In this document: positions 40,716 to 50,855 of the stretch, piece after piece | Numbering within the stretch: the first letter of the stretch is position 1 | How the letters are laid out: each line of letters begins with the position of its first letter | NCBI GenBank assembly: GCA_033977485.1 | Contig: CM066988.1 | Location: 75,755,169 to 75,819,168 of the forward strand | Length of the DNA stretch: 64,000 nucleotides | Direction of reading: 5' to 3' | Origin: Hydrangea macrophylla | Taxonomy: Eukaryota; Streptophyta; Magnoliopsida; Cornales; Hydrangeaceae | The notes under the pieces: model-generated | What the model saw: only the letters and a program-made list of their open reading frames with translations | Database searches by the model: none | Told to the model about the DNA's origin: nothing | Translations under genes and position numbers: made by a program

Positions 40716-41542
40716 GGCCTTGTTTGGTGGTCAGGATAAGAGGCAGGATATGATAATTTTTATCCTATTCAGCGTTTGGTGGCATCATTGGACAGGATAA
40801 AATAGTCATGAACTAGATTTTTATTTCATGGAGAGTGGGATAACTCTAACCTATGGGAGATGTGGTATTAGGTGGGATTAGAAGTTAGGGATAACTTCTT
40901 GGGACAAAAAAAACCGTTCTTTTTTTTTTTTTTTTTTAGATTTGATTTTTTTTTTCTTTTTCATTTTCAGTTTTTTTTTTCATTTTTTTTTCAGATCATT
41001 TTTTTCTTTTTCATTTTCATATATGCTTTTTTTCCTCTCTCTTTTCATTTTTCGATCTACTTTTTCATTTATTTTTTTTTTTCAGATCTTTTTTTTTTCT
41101 TTTCTTTTTCATTTTCAGATCTGCCTTTCTCTTCTTCTTCTTCTTTTTTCCCCCGTTTTTTTTTTGTTTTTTCAAATCTTTCTCATTTTTTGTTCAGATC
41201 CATTTTCCCCCTTTTTCGATTTCAAATCTCTGTTTTTTTTTTTAATTTTATTTTATTATTATTATATTTTAGATCTATTTTTTTTTCTATTTTTTTCCTT
41301 TTTCTTTTTCTTTCTTTAGACCCTATTTTGTGTTAAAAAACAAGAATTTAGTTATTATCCGCAACTTATATCCGGGCACGACCAAAGACAAAATTAGGAT
41401 ATAACAACTTATCCGATAGTTTTGTCCAGTACGTTCCAAACACAGGACAACATAACAGCTTATCCGACAGGATTACTATCCTATCCGATCCTGCCTTATC
41501 CTGTCCTATTCGACAATTTTATCCAGCCTGCAAAACGAGGCC
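40716..41542. mobile_element. Non-autonomous TIR element with T-rich core, 827 bp
   Basis: Left end GGCCTTGTTTGGTGGTCAGG; right end, reverse-complemented, GGCCTCGTTTTGCAGGCTGG. TGT lies on each side (40713-40715 and 41543-41545). Subterminal copies of AGGATAA/TTATCCT occur at both sides in inverted array (40735-40800 and 41355-41530). The GGCCTTGTTTGG end is widespread in plant MITEs. The duplication TGT is not the usual TWA, so the superfamily is uncertain. Confidence 0.65.
40918..41335 (+). repeat. T-rich low-complexity tract, about 410 bp
   Basis: Poly-T broken by CATTTTCAGATC and CTTTTTC words, with at least seven copies of TTCAGATC, TCAAATC or TTTAGATC. The Phe-rich open frames (40872-41336 and 40942-41319) are produced by this composition. 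Confidence 0.9.
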
Positions 41543-41559
41543 TGTATATACTAGGGTAC

Positions 41560-42900
41560 CGGCACGTGTTAATTCCCCTCTTATTAGCTTCTTTGTCTTC
41601 ATTTTTTCCCATTTTTAATTTTGAAATCAATGGTATAAAAACTTAATAAACAAATGAAAGACATTATATTCTCTCAAATTATATTCATTTCCTTTGAAGA
41701 AAGCACTACAATATTTTTATGACTTATTTTCGTCTCCATATATTCAAAGTTCCTTAACAGACAATATTTTTGAAATAGTAGATGATATGTGTGTAATAAA
41801 ATTGAATTTATATCCATCTGTTAAAATAAGTTAACCACTCATTTGGTATGCACATCTGCAATTGTCATACTGAGATCAATTTTTTTTTTTAAAAGGTATA
41901 AGTTCATTAGTTCTATGTATTTGAGTATAAGATTTGAATAGTGTTGTTTCAATTTGATAAGAGATTTATGGTTCTAGGATTAAAAAGCAAAAATGCATTA
42001 ATATTTTTATGAGTTAATTTAGTCTCCATATATTCAAAGTTCCATAATGGACTGTAATTTTGTGTAAACCTAAATTTTATCCTATTTATCATATGGTTCT
42101 TCAACGTTTATAATAGAAGATTATTTAACATGGTAGCAAATATTTTAACTTGACTATATATCAACCAAAACAAGAATAATGAGACTAAACAACAAGTTAA
42201 TGCGCTATTTAAATGAAATCGACAAACACAAAATGTATTTATAACCCTCTAAAAAGAAAAGATAGGCTCAAAAGCTCACCGGGTCTAGTCTCCACACTAT
42301 GTGTTATCTATAAATCCGAATAATATTATAGTTCACATTAAACATATATTCAAGTGACTACGTGTATTGCATAGGTTTGTATGCAAATCTATGATATAAA
42401 ACTACGATTCGAACGACACATATCCTAAACATCGCATCATGACTTCAGCAAATGTTTAATCACATCTTCCCTTGTTTACCATTCTATAACAATCCAAGTT
42501 ACATAACAAGAAGCATCGAAATGAAATTGCAAAATATAGGTAACATCGTTTATTAGTGCACAATTATCGAAAGAATTTTAAAAAATTGGTGCATAAGAAT
42601 GTGCATGTGAGTGCATACCCCCAAACCTAAATCTTTCATTGTCCCCAATGAAACAATAAAACAAAATAAATACGTAAGAAAGGAACGATATTACCTCGAC
42701 CTTGGCAATCACAATCAGGGGAATGTATATATATATATATATATATGTGAATATGGAATGACAGTTCAAATGTGCTCCAAATGGAGACACTATTGCACTT
42801 GTGAATACTTGATAACAAAATAATAACACTGATAAAGAAAAGAAATATATATATATATAGTACATATTTTTTTTTAACAAATATAAACTAAACGATAAGT
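41560..42900. other. Intergenic, one direct repeat pair, no gene
   Basis: 41715-41775 and 42005-42062 share CTCCATATATTCAAAGTTCC preceded by ATATTTTTATGA. Two TA microsatellites lie at 42725-42746 and 42846-42862. No coding region supported. Confidence 0.5.
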
Positions 42901-43104
42901 AAAAGATTCAAAGAAAATAATTGAAACAAGCATAAACGTACTATGAAAACAAATGCACAAGAAAATAAACTGAAAATAGAAAAACAACTAACTAGGTTTA
43001 GGAGAAAGAAGGTAAGAAAACAAAAGAGAAAACACGAAAATTCCCCCCTCCGCGAGGTAATGCTGAGGCTGCTTTACGAAAACTGAAGAAAAAAATTTCT
43101 AAGT

Positions 43105-43262
43105 CCATGAATCGCGCGGGCAGGCCGCGCAAGTGAACCTCTCACGCGCGCGATTCTAGGTGCAAGATGATACTGAGAGCTCTTATAAAAAGTCTTAAAA
43201 AAATTTTCTAAGGGGCAAACTCGCGCTAGCTGGCCGCGCGAGCGGGCCGCACGCGCGATGTG
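43105..43262. repeat. CpG-rich GCGCGAGCGGGCCGC repeats (left cluster)
   Basis: GATCG-like and GCGCG-rich words occur around 43112-43155 (ATCGCGCGGGCAGGCCGCGC, CACGCGCGCGAT) and 43220-43260 (TGGCCGCGCGAGCGGGCCGC), within strongly AT-rich DNA. The phrase GCGCGAGCGGGCCGC recurs exactly at 47676-47696 on the same strand. Confidence 0.75.
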
Positions 43263-43479
43263 GTCATTTCCTCCTTTTTCCCTTATTTTATGTAAATAAC
43301 TTTAAAATGACTTAACTCCGACCCCCAAACCTGTCCAGAAAACTCACAAAAGACTCAAAACCAACCAAAAACGACCAAAAAGTGTACAAAATTGAGAAAA
43401 CGACATGATAAAAGCTTGGGTTGCCTCCCAAGAAGTGCTGTTCTTTTATGTCTTCAACTAGACCATTCTAGCACAAGAC

Positions 43480-44880
43480 TCAAGGAGGCCGTAAATCGGA
43501 GTTTGTACCCTTTAGGGCATTAGGGAGAGTTTGGTGGATAGTAGAAAGAATGTCATTATGAGTTAATTCATTCGACGGTTCACCTTGATTATGTTCAAAT
43601 CGATTTCTAACCTTTCGAGTAAATTCATCATTAGGGTCCTGATTATTCAAATTCATCCGCTCATTTTTTACTATATTATTTTCCGTACTCACATTTATTT
43701 CTGGAGTAAGTTCAATTGTTCGTCTCACCTCACTATCCACCTCACATAGGTAATCATCCTCTTTGGGAGGTTGATCAATAGTGTTAAAAATGTTCAATTT
43801 TAAATTCATGTTCTCAAACGAGACTTTCATTACCCCCATTTGACAGTTAACATGAGCGTTGACCGTAGCCAAGAACGGACGGCCAAGAATGACAGGAGTG
43901 TGTTTCCTAGCATCTAGTACCGGTTCGGTGTCAAAGACCATGAAATCGACAGGATAATAACATTTATCAACTTTAACTAAAACGTCTTCGACGATTCCTC
44001 TAAGGATTTTAACAAAATGTTCCGTTAATTGTATAGTAGAGGCCGTAGGTTTCAGTTTACCTAAACCTAGTTGTTTATAGACGGAGTAAGGTAAAAGGTT
44101 CACACATGCCCCTAAGTCAAGGAGAGCCTGATGAATGATAGTGTCACCTATGACACATGAAATCGTAGGTGTACCGGGATCCTTATACTTTGGAGGTGCG
44201 TGTTGGAAAATTGAACTTACTTTTTCCGTGAGGAAGACCTTTTTCGGAGTATGACTGCGCAACTTACACTTTTGAGTGCATAGGTCTTTTAGACATTTAG
44301 CGTAAGCGAGAATTTGTTTTATTGCATCGAGGAATGGGATATTGATTTTAACTTGTTTAAAAACCTCGAGTACATCCTCCATTTTCGACCCTTTCTTAGA
44401 AAAATGTGACAGTTCGTCGACGTTTGGTGGAAAAGTCATTTTTGGAATATAGTTAGTTGGAGTTGGTTCCTTATCTTTTCGAATTGTACTCATGTCCTCA
44501 CCCTTCTCTGTATTCGAGTTAATGTTTATATTTTTCTCACTCCTCTTCGGACTGTTCACAACTTCCTCTTCTCGAATAGTCATCCTAGTCGAGACGATAT
44601 TTACTTGCTCACTCGAACCCCCATTCTCATATTGTCCCTTAGGATTTTGTATAGTTTGACTAGGCAGCTTATCCTCATTTCTACGGTTCATTATATTAAT
44701 TATTTGTCCCATTTGGTACTTAAGCTTCGCAATGGATTGTGTATGAGAGTGCACTATTTGTGCTTGTGCCTGTACTTTTGTTTCAATATTTTTAAGGGAC
44801 GCCAACACCTTCTCCTCAAAACCGTTAACCCTTGGAGGGTTAGGATTAGGAGAAGGGGTGTTGGTATTGATTCTGTTGAA
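43480..44880 (-). CDS. Athila-like gag C-terminus and aspartic protease
   Basis: The frame 43480-44808 (442 codons from its first Met) starts with a gag C-terminal coiled segment (MLASLKNIETKVQAQAQ). After a Lys/Glu-rich linker comes the Athila/Tat-type protease: CVIGDTIIHQALLDLGACVN, LLPYSVYKQLGLG, VDFMVFDTEP and HTPVILGRPFLATVNAHVN. The active triad reads DLG, the form usual in this lineage, where most proteases have DSG or DTG. The following Cys replaces the common Ser. It is one base out of frame with the upstream gag. Not followed by reverse transcriptase. Confidence 0.8.
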   Translation of the reverse strand, partial: FNRINTNTPSPNPNPPRVNGFEEKVLASLKNIETKVQAQAQIVHSHTQSIAKLKYQMGQIINIMNRRNEDKLPSQTIQNPKGQYENGGSSEQVNIVSTRMTIREEEVVNSPKRSEKNININSNTEKGEDMSTIRKDKEPTPTNYIPKMTFPPNVDELSHFSKKGSKMEDVLEVFKQVKINIPFLDAIKQILAYAKCLKDLCTQKCKLRSHTPKKVFLTEKVSSIFQHAPPKYKDPGTPTISCVIGDTIIHQALLDLGACVNLLPYSVYKQLGLGKLKPTASTIQLTEHFVKILRGIVEDVLVKVDKCYYPVDFMVFDTEPVLDARKHTPVILGRPFLATVNAHVNCQMGVMKVSFENMNLKLNIFNTIDQPPKEDDYLCEVDSEVRRTIELTPEINVSTENNIVKNERMNLNNQDPNDEFTRKVRNRFEHNQGEPSNELTHNDILSTIHQTLPNALKGTNSDLRPP

Positions 44881-46087
44881 ATTGGGATCGGTAAGTATTA
44901 GGAAAATTAGTCGACATAGGACTATAATTATTCCGTGGGAATTGTTGAATCAAGTTTATGTATTGCTCCACGAATTCCAGAAATTGAGAAGCGGAAGGAC
45001 ATGCAAGGATATTATGAGAAGGTTTAGAACATAATGCACAACTTTCATAAGCGGGTGGTGCTAATGTTTGGTTTATTGTCAAAAGTTGATCAAGTTTTTT
45101 AGATAGTTCCTGAAATTCAATTGAATGATTTGACTTGAACTTTACCTCACGTTTGGGTTGCGGAAGATATCCCTCAGAACTTACCGACACGGCCTGATGC
45201 ATCGAGTTCTCGCTTAATGTTTTAAAAATTTTCCAGGCCTCGTCGGTGCTTTTGTGTAGGAATATACCTGCACAAATGGCATCAGCGGTATTACGGACAT
45301 AGGGAATAAGTCCCTCGTAGAAAACCTGTACCAACTGCCACTTAGGAACTTGATGATGTGGGCAAGAGCGTAATAATTCTTTAAATTTTTCCCATGTATC
45401 ATAAAGCTTTTCCCCATCGTGCATCACAAAGTTTGTTATGGATTTTCTTATTTAATTAGTTCTTATGATTGGAATTTTTTTTTGTAAAAATGCGTTGTGT
45501 AAGGCTTCCCATGTTTTAATTGTGTTTGGCTCAATTGATTGGAGCCAATACTTCACTTTATCTTTTAAAGAGAATGGGAAGAGACGCAGTTTTAATTCAT
45601 CATCAGTGAAATTTTGGATTTTTAAAGTAGAGCAAATGTCTTGGAAATCTCCTAAGTGCTGATAAGGATCTTCATTTATGTGGCCATGGAATGAAGGAAG
45701 TAGCGAGATGGTAGATGACTTTATCTCACAGTGAGATGCCGTCGTTTTCGGTAATTCGATATCTGCTTGAGGCGTGTAAGTCGTAGGAATACAATAATTT
45801 TTAAGCGGAGGAGGTGGAGGTATATTAGGATTATTTCCATTATTTTCGTTGTTTCCAATGTCGGCCATTGGAATAGGTTTGGTGTTAATAGTTCTAGTTT
45901 TTCTTAAACGTTTAAGTGTGCTTTGAATTTTAGACTCAAACAAAGACGACGATTCAGGTGTTGACTTGTCGTCTAACATCAACCGAGCTCTAGAAGCTTG
46001 GGTTGATGACCTAAGGACTCTTAGGGTACGTTCAAGTTCAATATTAATCGGAAGTAATTTTGGTTTACTCGAACGGGTACCAAACAT
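44846..46087 (-). pseudogene. gag: Athila-like gag, one stop and one shift
   Basis: Starts MFGTRSSKPKLLPINIELER (46087), passes a Pro-rich stretch NIPPPPPLKNY, then the gag core: PSFHGHINEDPYQHLGDFQD, KLRLFPFSLKDKVKYWLQS and HNAFLQKKIP. A TAA at 45452-45454 interrupts it, and the same frame resumes with MHDGEKLYDTWEKFKELLRS, CPHHQVPKWQLVQVFYEGL and KSTDEAWKIFKTLSEN. A knuckle-like CALCSKPSHNILACP (HxxxxC variant) follows. A frameshift near 44840 separates it from the protease frame. Confidence 0.82.
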
Positions 46088-46556
46088 AAACTAAAGAAAA
46101 ATAAACTAAAACAACGACTGACTCAACAAAAAAAAAAAGCAGTCATGCAAATAAGACAACAAGCAAGCACACAATACTACTATGATGCATGTAATTATCC
46201 TTTATGCAGTGATTCGTGTCAAAGCCCAGCGCCCCGAGTTTCCTAGCTAATGCAGTGCTCACTCCACACCTAACCTAATGCAAGTAATTGCGTCTCAATG
46301 CCCTGACTTACAGTGGTTTGATGTAAAATTTTTAAGGAAGCGATTTACATATATTTTATTTTAATTGTTTTGCGTAAGCTCTTTTGGTGTGCTAAGCTTT
46401 TCCACTCCGACAAGCTAGAATTTGATTACTTGAGAAACTACAAAACAAAAAGGAAAGTTAATAACTCAAAACAAAACAAAATATAAGACAAAGAAAACTT
46501 AATCTAATATTTATAGATTAACTAAACTAAGATTTTAAAACTATAGTAATTTGAAA

Positions 46557-46574
46557 TCCCCGGCAACGGCGCCA
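46557..46574 (-). other. Athila-like primer binding site (tRNA-Asp type)
   Basis: On the minus strand it reads TGGCGCCGTTGCCGGGGA, an exact 18-base match to the priming site used by many plant Athila-like elements. It lies six bases from the proposed LTR end GAGATCA. Confidence 0.85.
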
Positions 46575-46579
46575 AAAAT

Positions 46580-47815
46580 TGATCTCGTCAGAATCAAGAT
46601 GAAAAGTATTCTTTACTTTCTAAGGATTTGTAGTGTGGAAGTAAAGGTCGAACCCACAGAGATTGAAATACTAAAGCACTTTAATTTTAAAACCTAAATC
46701 TAGTTAATTAAGAAAATGGTAGTTTGATTTGAATTTTATTTAAACTAAGAACAGTGAAAATAAATCTAAACTATGAAAGCACTTTAAAAATTGTTTTAAT
46801 AAATATTTAAAGTGAACCTAAGATTGCAAATCCACCACTAGCTTCGTAATAAGGGTATTTATGCATTCAATTAGCTCATTACATTGGATGATAATGGGGA
46901 ATTGTAGCTACAAGCCCAATTCCTTCATCAAGAAGATAACTACGATTCAAGCACCAACATAATTCATCTTCGGTTAGCACGGATTGTCTCACACTAAACT
47001 AGGGTTGCGGCACAATCCGTCTTTTCTAGGCATGAACTATGCGGTTACTTGATATCACAATTCAATTAAGCACCATTACATGTAAATAATCCATACAAGC
47101 ACAGCAAATATAAATCATTGAGCACATCACATTCAAAATAGATCTAACACAATAATAAACTTCAAAATAGATCTAAGACATTAATAAACTTTGAAAGCAA
47201 TGATTTAATCAATAGAAGTACGATTTTATTATTAAAAATCCTCGAAATATGTAATCATCATCCATACATAATAAAACTAAACGAAAAACATAAATAACAC
47301 CCTATTACTTGGTTAGGGTTTCATTGAAACCCTAGATAGATATCTAGGTTTAGTTGGCCATAGAAGTGATGAACGACAAGAGGTTGATGGAGGAGGCCAT
47401 GGAAATCCTTGGTGTTCTTCTTCTCCTCCTTGCTTTCCTCTCTTCAATGGCTAAAGTTTTAGCTGTATAATAATGTCTAATGTTGTGTAATGTTGTGTGT
47501 AACCTAAAAATTGAATAATAGAAGAGTTTATATAGATTTCGAGCAAATTTGGAAGCTTTCCTAAACCTATTCATACTAAAACTGCTATATTTTACATTCT
47601 GGACGTAATTAGACAGTTTTGTTCACGTGGGGATCTTCAGTACACTAAAATATGCAACTTTGATTTTTACACAGGTCGCGCGAGCGGGCCGCGCGAGCGC
47701 GTAATTGGGAGGTCGCGCACGCGGGTAGCGCGAGCGAGGTTCTGGTCTGTCGCGCGAGTGGGCCACTCGCGCGAGGTGCCTTTTTCTGCTTCTTTCAGTC
47801 TGCTTTTTCACCCCA
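46580..47815 (-). repeat. Athila-like 5' LTR (approximate)
   Basis: It ends (minus strand) with GACGAGATCA just before the primer site. It contains the segment AAAGGTCGAACCCACAGAGA on the + strand, a phrase common near the ends of such LTRs. The distal end is a guess based on the TGGGGTGAAAAAGC start on the minus strand and the change of sequence at 47816. The CpG-rich cluster at 47676-47785 lies near this start. Confidence 0.45.
47676..47785. repeat. Cluster of CTCGCGCGAG-like palindromes in LTR
   Basis: Within 110 bp there are at least five degenerate palindromes: TCGCGCGAGCGGGCCGCGCG, GTCGCGCACGCGGG, TAGCGCGAGCGAGG, GTCGCGCGAGTGGGCC and ACTCGCGCGAGG. The block is extremely CpG-rich in AT-rich surroundings. 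Confidence 0.8.
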
Positions 47816-48039
47816 TGTAGCCTAAAATCCTAACTTTTCTCCAAATCCTGACAGAAAATGGAAACAAAATACAAATACAATAAAATAGGATAAAAAGTAC
47901 TAACAAATGTGAATTAAAGCATGTAATTAGGATTTGTTCACTCTCGATCAGTAGCGTAGATACGTTGTTATGTATGTGTGTCGGTAAGAAAGAACGGATC
48001 CTGGACATACGCGGAAGGTCCAGTTCAGTTTGGGAAGAA

Positions 48040-48215
48040 AACCATTTCTCAATCGATCGAACTACTTTTGATCGATTAAACACAGGCCGATCTCAACCGA
48101 TCGAACTTAGTTCAATCGATTGAACATTATTTTTGGTCAATCGATTGAACTGACTTCGATCGATCGAACTTAGCTTTACCTCAATTGATTGAAAGGACTT
48201 CAATCGATTGAATGA
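48040..48215. repeat. Cluster of eight AATCGATT-centred palindromes in LTR
   Basis: Eight copies of a 14-bp degenerate palindrome (consensus TTCAATCGATTGAA), such as TCAATCGATCGAAC, TTCAATCGATTGAAC, GTCAATCGATTGAAC and TTCGATCGATCGAAC, separated by about 5-20 bp of unrelated sequence. Most end GAAC in one direction, so the array has polarity. Confidence 0.9.
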
Positions 48216-48658
48216 GACAGAATGTTAAAAGTTCTGGTTACGTATACATTATGAACTGTTCAACTATTTTATTATCATGTGTTATTGGAAAACTGTATTA
48301 GAATAATACCTACGACTTAATTCATTGGACAGTGGAACCATTTGTATAATGATGAGATAATGAAGTTAAACCAAATTGAGAAACCAGCGTGCATAGTAAT
48401 GGGTCTATCGACCATAGAGGTCAATACTATTTATGATGGTACGTGTGAAAACGATCGTGGAGATCGTACGATGTCGGGTATGGGATTTTAATGGGCTAAA
48501 ATAGTTATATATGTGGGAAAATTGGGACTATGTGTCAGGTTTACGTATGATAAGGTCGAGACTGCGTGTCGAGATTAATTGAGCTCAAGTGTAATGAACG
48601 GGCGTGTTGGTCGTAGTCAGTTGGAATGGCCGGCCGTGTTGGCTAGTATGGGATCAGG

Positions 48659-48806
48659 GCGGTTAAGCATAACGTATCGAGAGTATTGGCTAGGCGGTTG
48701 GCCATAATGTATCGAGCGTAATGGCTGGGCGGTTGGCCATAACGTATTGAGCATATTGGCTGGGCAGTTGGCCGTACTGTATCGAGCGTATTGGTAGGGG
48801 GGTTGG
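48659..48806 (+). repeat. 35-bp tandem array, left part
   Basis: Four and a half units of GCGGTTGGCCATAATGTATC followed by GAGCGTATTGGCTGG. The array is cut by the gypsy insertion after GGTTGG and continues at 57550-57620 with about two further units. Confidence 0.85.
48802..48806. repeat. Target site duplication of nested gypsy (left)
   Basis: GTTGG at 48802-48806 is repeated exactly at 57550-57554. Confidence 0.85.
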
Positions 48807-50809
48807 TGTCACGCCCCGGAACCACCCAGATGATCCTAGGACACGTAGCACGCCACCAAGGCCTTACACAAGTGATTAAAGTTCCAAAAATAAATTTGAA
48901 ATAAACTTAAACCAAAGAAGCTCAACAATAATAAATAAAATAATATAAAAAAAAACAAAATCCTGTCTTTGCAATCAGCCAAAAATAACCCTGTTTTAAC
49001 AAATAGTAACTTCTCAAAGAACACTACCAAATCATAGTCATGAGCACTGTCCAAGCAAGAGTTTTTAAATATTTTAAGAGAAATACTAAATATAAAAATT
49101 TACAACCAACCCAATAAATAAAACTTCAAGTTCAAACGTCCCAATCTAATAACATTAGTCATAGTAACACTATGATCAAACAATCTCAACTAAGACAGTC
49201 CAACCCTATATTACAGGAGTTAAGTTACAATCCAACTAAAGTATACAGCTTAACTAGAAATATTACATAAGCTTAAACCAACCAAAATATAACTCGTACT
49301 ACAATCCATATTAAAACCGATTAATTACAACTATATTGCAAGCTTTAAACTAAAAAAAACAAGTAACTATTAACAAGGTTACAACAACCCCCAAAACCCA
49401 TAAGCCAGCCAAGCCACTTCCCAGCTCACTTCCCCGATTCCTCGCCACGATCACCTACGATGGTTATTCAATAACCATTACAATATATAAGCTATATGCT
49501 TAGTGAATAATGCTAATCATGATCGTGGGTAATAAACATGCTCAGTTCAACATATTACAAATAACTATAGTCTCTGGCAATTACTAGTTCATTCCCACCA
49601 CTACCGGTTAGCCCGCGACTCCACTCCCCAAGCCCACGTGCCTAGTCATGACCCACGCCCTCACACGTGTGGTCCCATAGGCCTCTGGCGGCCAAGGTCG
49701 TCACCACAAAGATTACCTCATGGTGGTATAGAACTAGCAATTTCCATTGACCCAAATAGGCAACTCAACATGCTCATTTAATCATTACACCGTGCTTTCA
49801 CAAATAAATTGGGCCTAATTTAGCCACATGAATTTTGCCCAATTATAATCTAAATAAATTAAATTAAACAAATTAGGCATGCTTTGGCATCACAATTGAA
49901 CCCAACATGAAAATCATCCAAATATCAAAATTAACATCACTCACCTCTTGGGTTTTGCTCCTAATTGTGAAATTAGAGCCCTACTATGGACCAGGTACAA
50001 ATCCTATACAAAAATTACAAGTTATGAGCTAAAACCCTAGAATGGGTCGCGGAAAAACTATCACAGAACCCAATAAAATTAGTACCAATAGATTAGACTC
50101 ACCCCCAGGAGTTCGAATATGTAGCCTGTTTTAAAAGCCGACGTTGTTCGGCGCGCGTCAATCGGCGTCGGAAAGTCACCGTCAACATTACAATTTTCTC
50201 GCCACTTCTCTGAACCTAACTATATGTTGTGTATAGAGATGATTCATCATCTCTAGGGTGTCCATCATATATAAGTTTTCATTTTTTATTATGAAACCCC
50301 CACTAGTTTGCCAATTTTGCGATTACGCCCCCACTAATTATAAAACCGTATTAAAAATATCCCAAACCTAAATGGGTATCCGTCTATGTCTCGCATGGGT
50401 CCCATAAGTGGTCTCATATAATTATATGAATTTTCTAATTAGCCTACTAATTATGTAACGTGTTCAATTCGTGCTCACAAAGGTATCCCTAATTGACCCC
50501 AAAAGTGGTCACTACCTAATAACATGATATTATCAACAATAAAATAATAAATCATTTAAGCCTTAATAAACAGTTAAGTACATAGGGTGTTCTACATATT
50601 ACTGTCCCATCTCAAGTGGGACCCATCAACATATATTCCAACTTGGGATTGCCATACTAGTCAAAACTGGGTTCTCAACTGGACACCCATAATCAACTTA
50701 GTGGGTCAATCCCACTCCAATAAGCGTCACATAACACTATAATTATCATTAACTCATGATTATGCATGCTAAAGCAATATTAAATATAACCGCGGGAGCG
50801 GGTGTCACA
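48807..50809 (-). repeat. Nested gypsy, 3' LTR (2,003 bp)
   Basis: On the minus strand it runs from TGTGACACCCGCTCCCG to GGGGCGTGACA. It contains the same noncoding blocks, in the same order, as 55548-57549. The frame at 48836-49054 inside it has no domain and is not a gene. Confidence 0.93.
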
Positions 50810-50824
50810 TCTCTCCCCTCCTTA
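50810..50824 (-). other. Nested gypsy polypurine tract
   Basis: On the minus strand it reads TTAAGGAGGGGAGAGA, directly before the TGTGACACC start of the 3' LTR. Confidence 0.8.
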
Positions 50825-50855
50825 AAAAGGAGTTTGTCCCCTAACTCGTAGTACC

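Larger units (their letters stand above)
43000..47815 (-). mobile_element. Athila-like gypsy element with gag-protease only
   Basis: On the minus strand, in order: an LTR-like block (46580 to about 47815), a primer site for tRNA-Asp type priming (46557-46574), a gag and protease coding region (43480-46087), and a post-coding spacer with ACTTCTTGGGAGGCAACCCA (43424-43443), a motif usual after the coding region of Athila elements. No reverse transcriptase, RNase H or integrase is present between the protease and that spacer. The left LTR was not recognised. This organisation resembles the non-autonomous TR-GAG class. Outer borders are approximate. Confidence 0.65.
47816..48806 (+). repeat. Old chromovirus 5' LTR, first part
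   Basis: Includes the palindrome cluster (48040-48215) and a 35-bp tandem array (48659-48806), then is interrupted by the younger gypsy element. The LTR continues at 57550 and ends GTGGGGCGTGATCA at 58444. The left border is not resolved, and no similarity to the first 100 bp of the 3' LTR (61790 onward) is evident, so the beginning may be missing. Confidence 0.5.

Noticed and set aside
40872..41336. 154-codon Phe-rich open frame suggesting a membrane protein
   Set aside because: It is the translation of a T-rich low-complexity tract inside a transposable element, open in two overlapping frames.
48040..48215. Regularly spaced palindromes resembling a CRISPR array
   Set aside because: Spacers are 5-20 bp and irregular, the repeats are degenerate, no cas genes are present, and the context is a plant LTR.
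48836..49054. 72-codon hydrophobic frame, also present at 55577-55789
   Set aside because: It lies in both LTRs of the nested gypsy element; duplication is explained by the LTRs and its position is noncoding.
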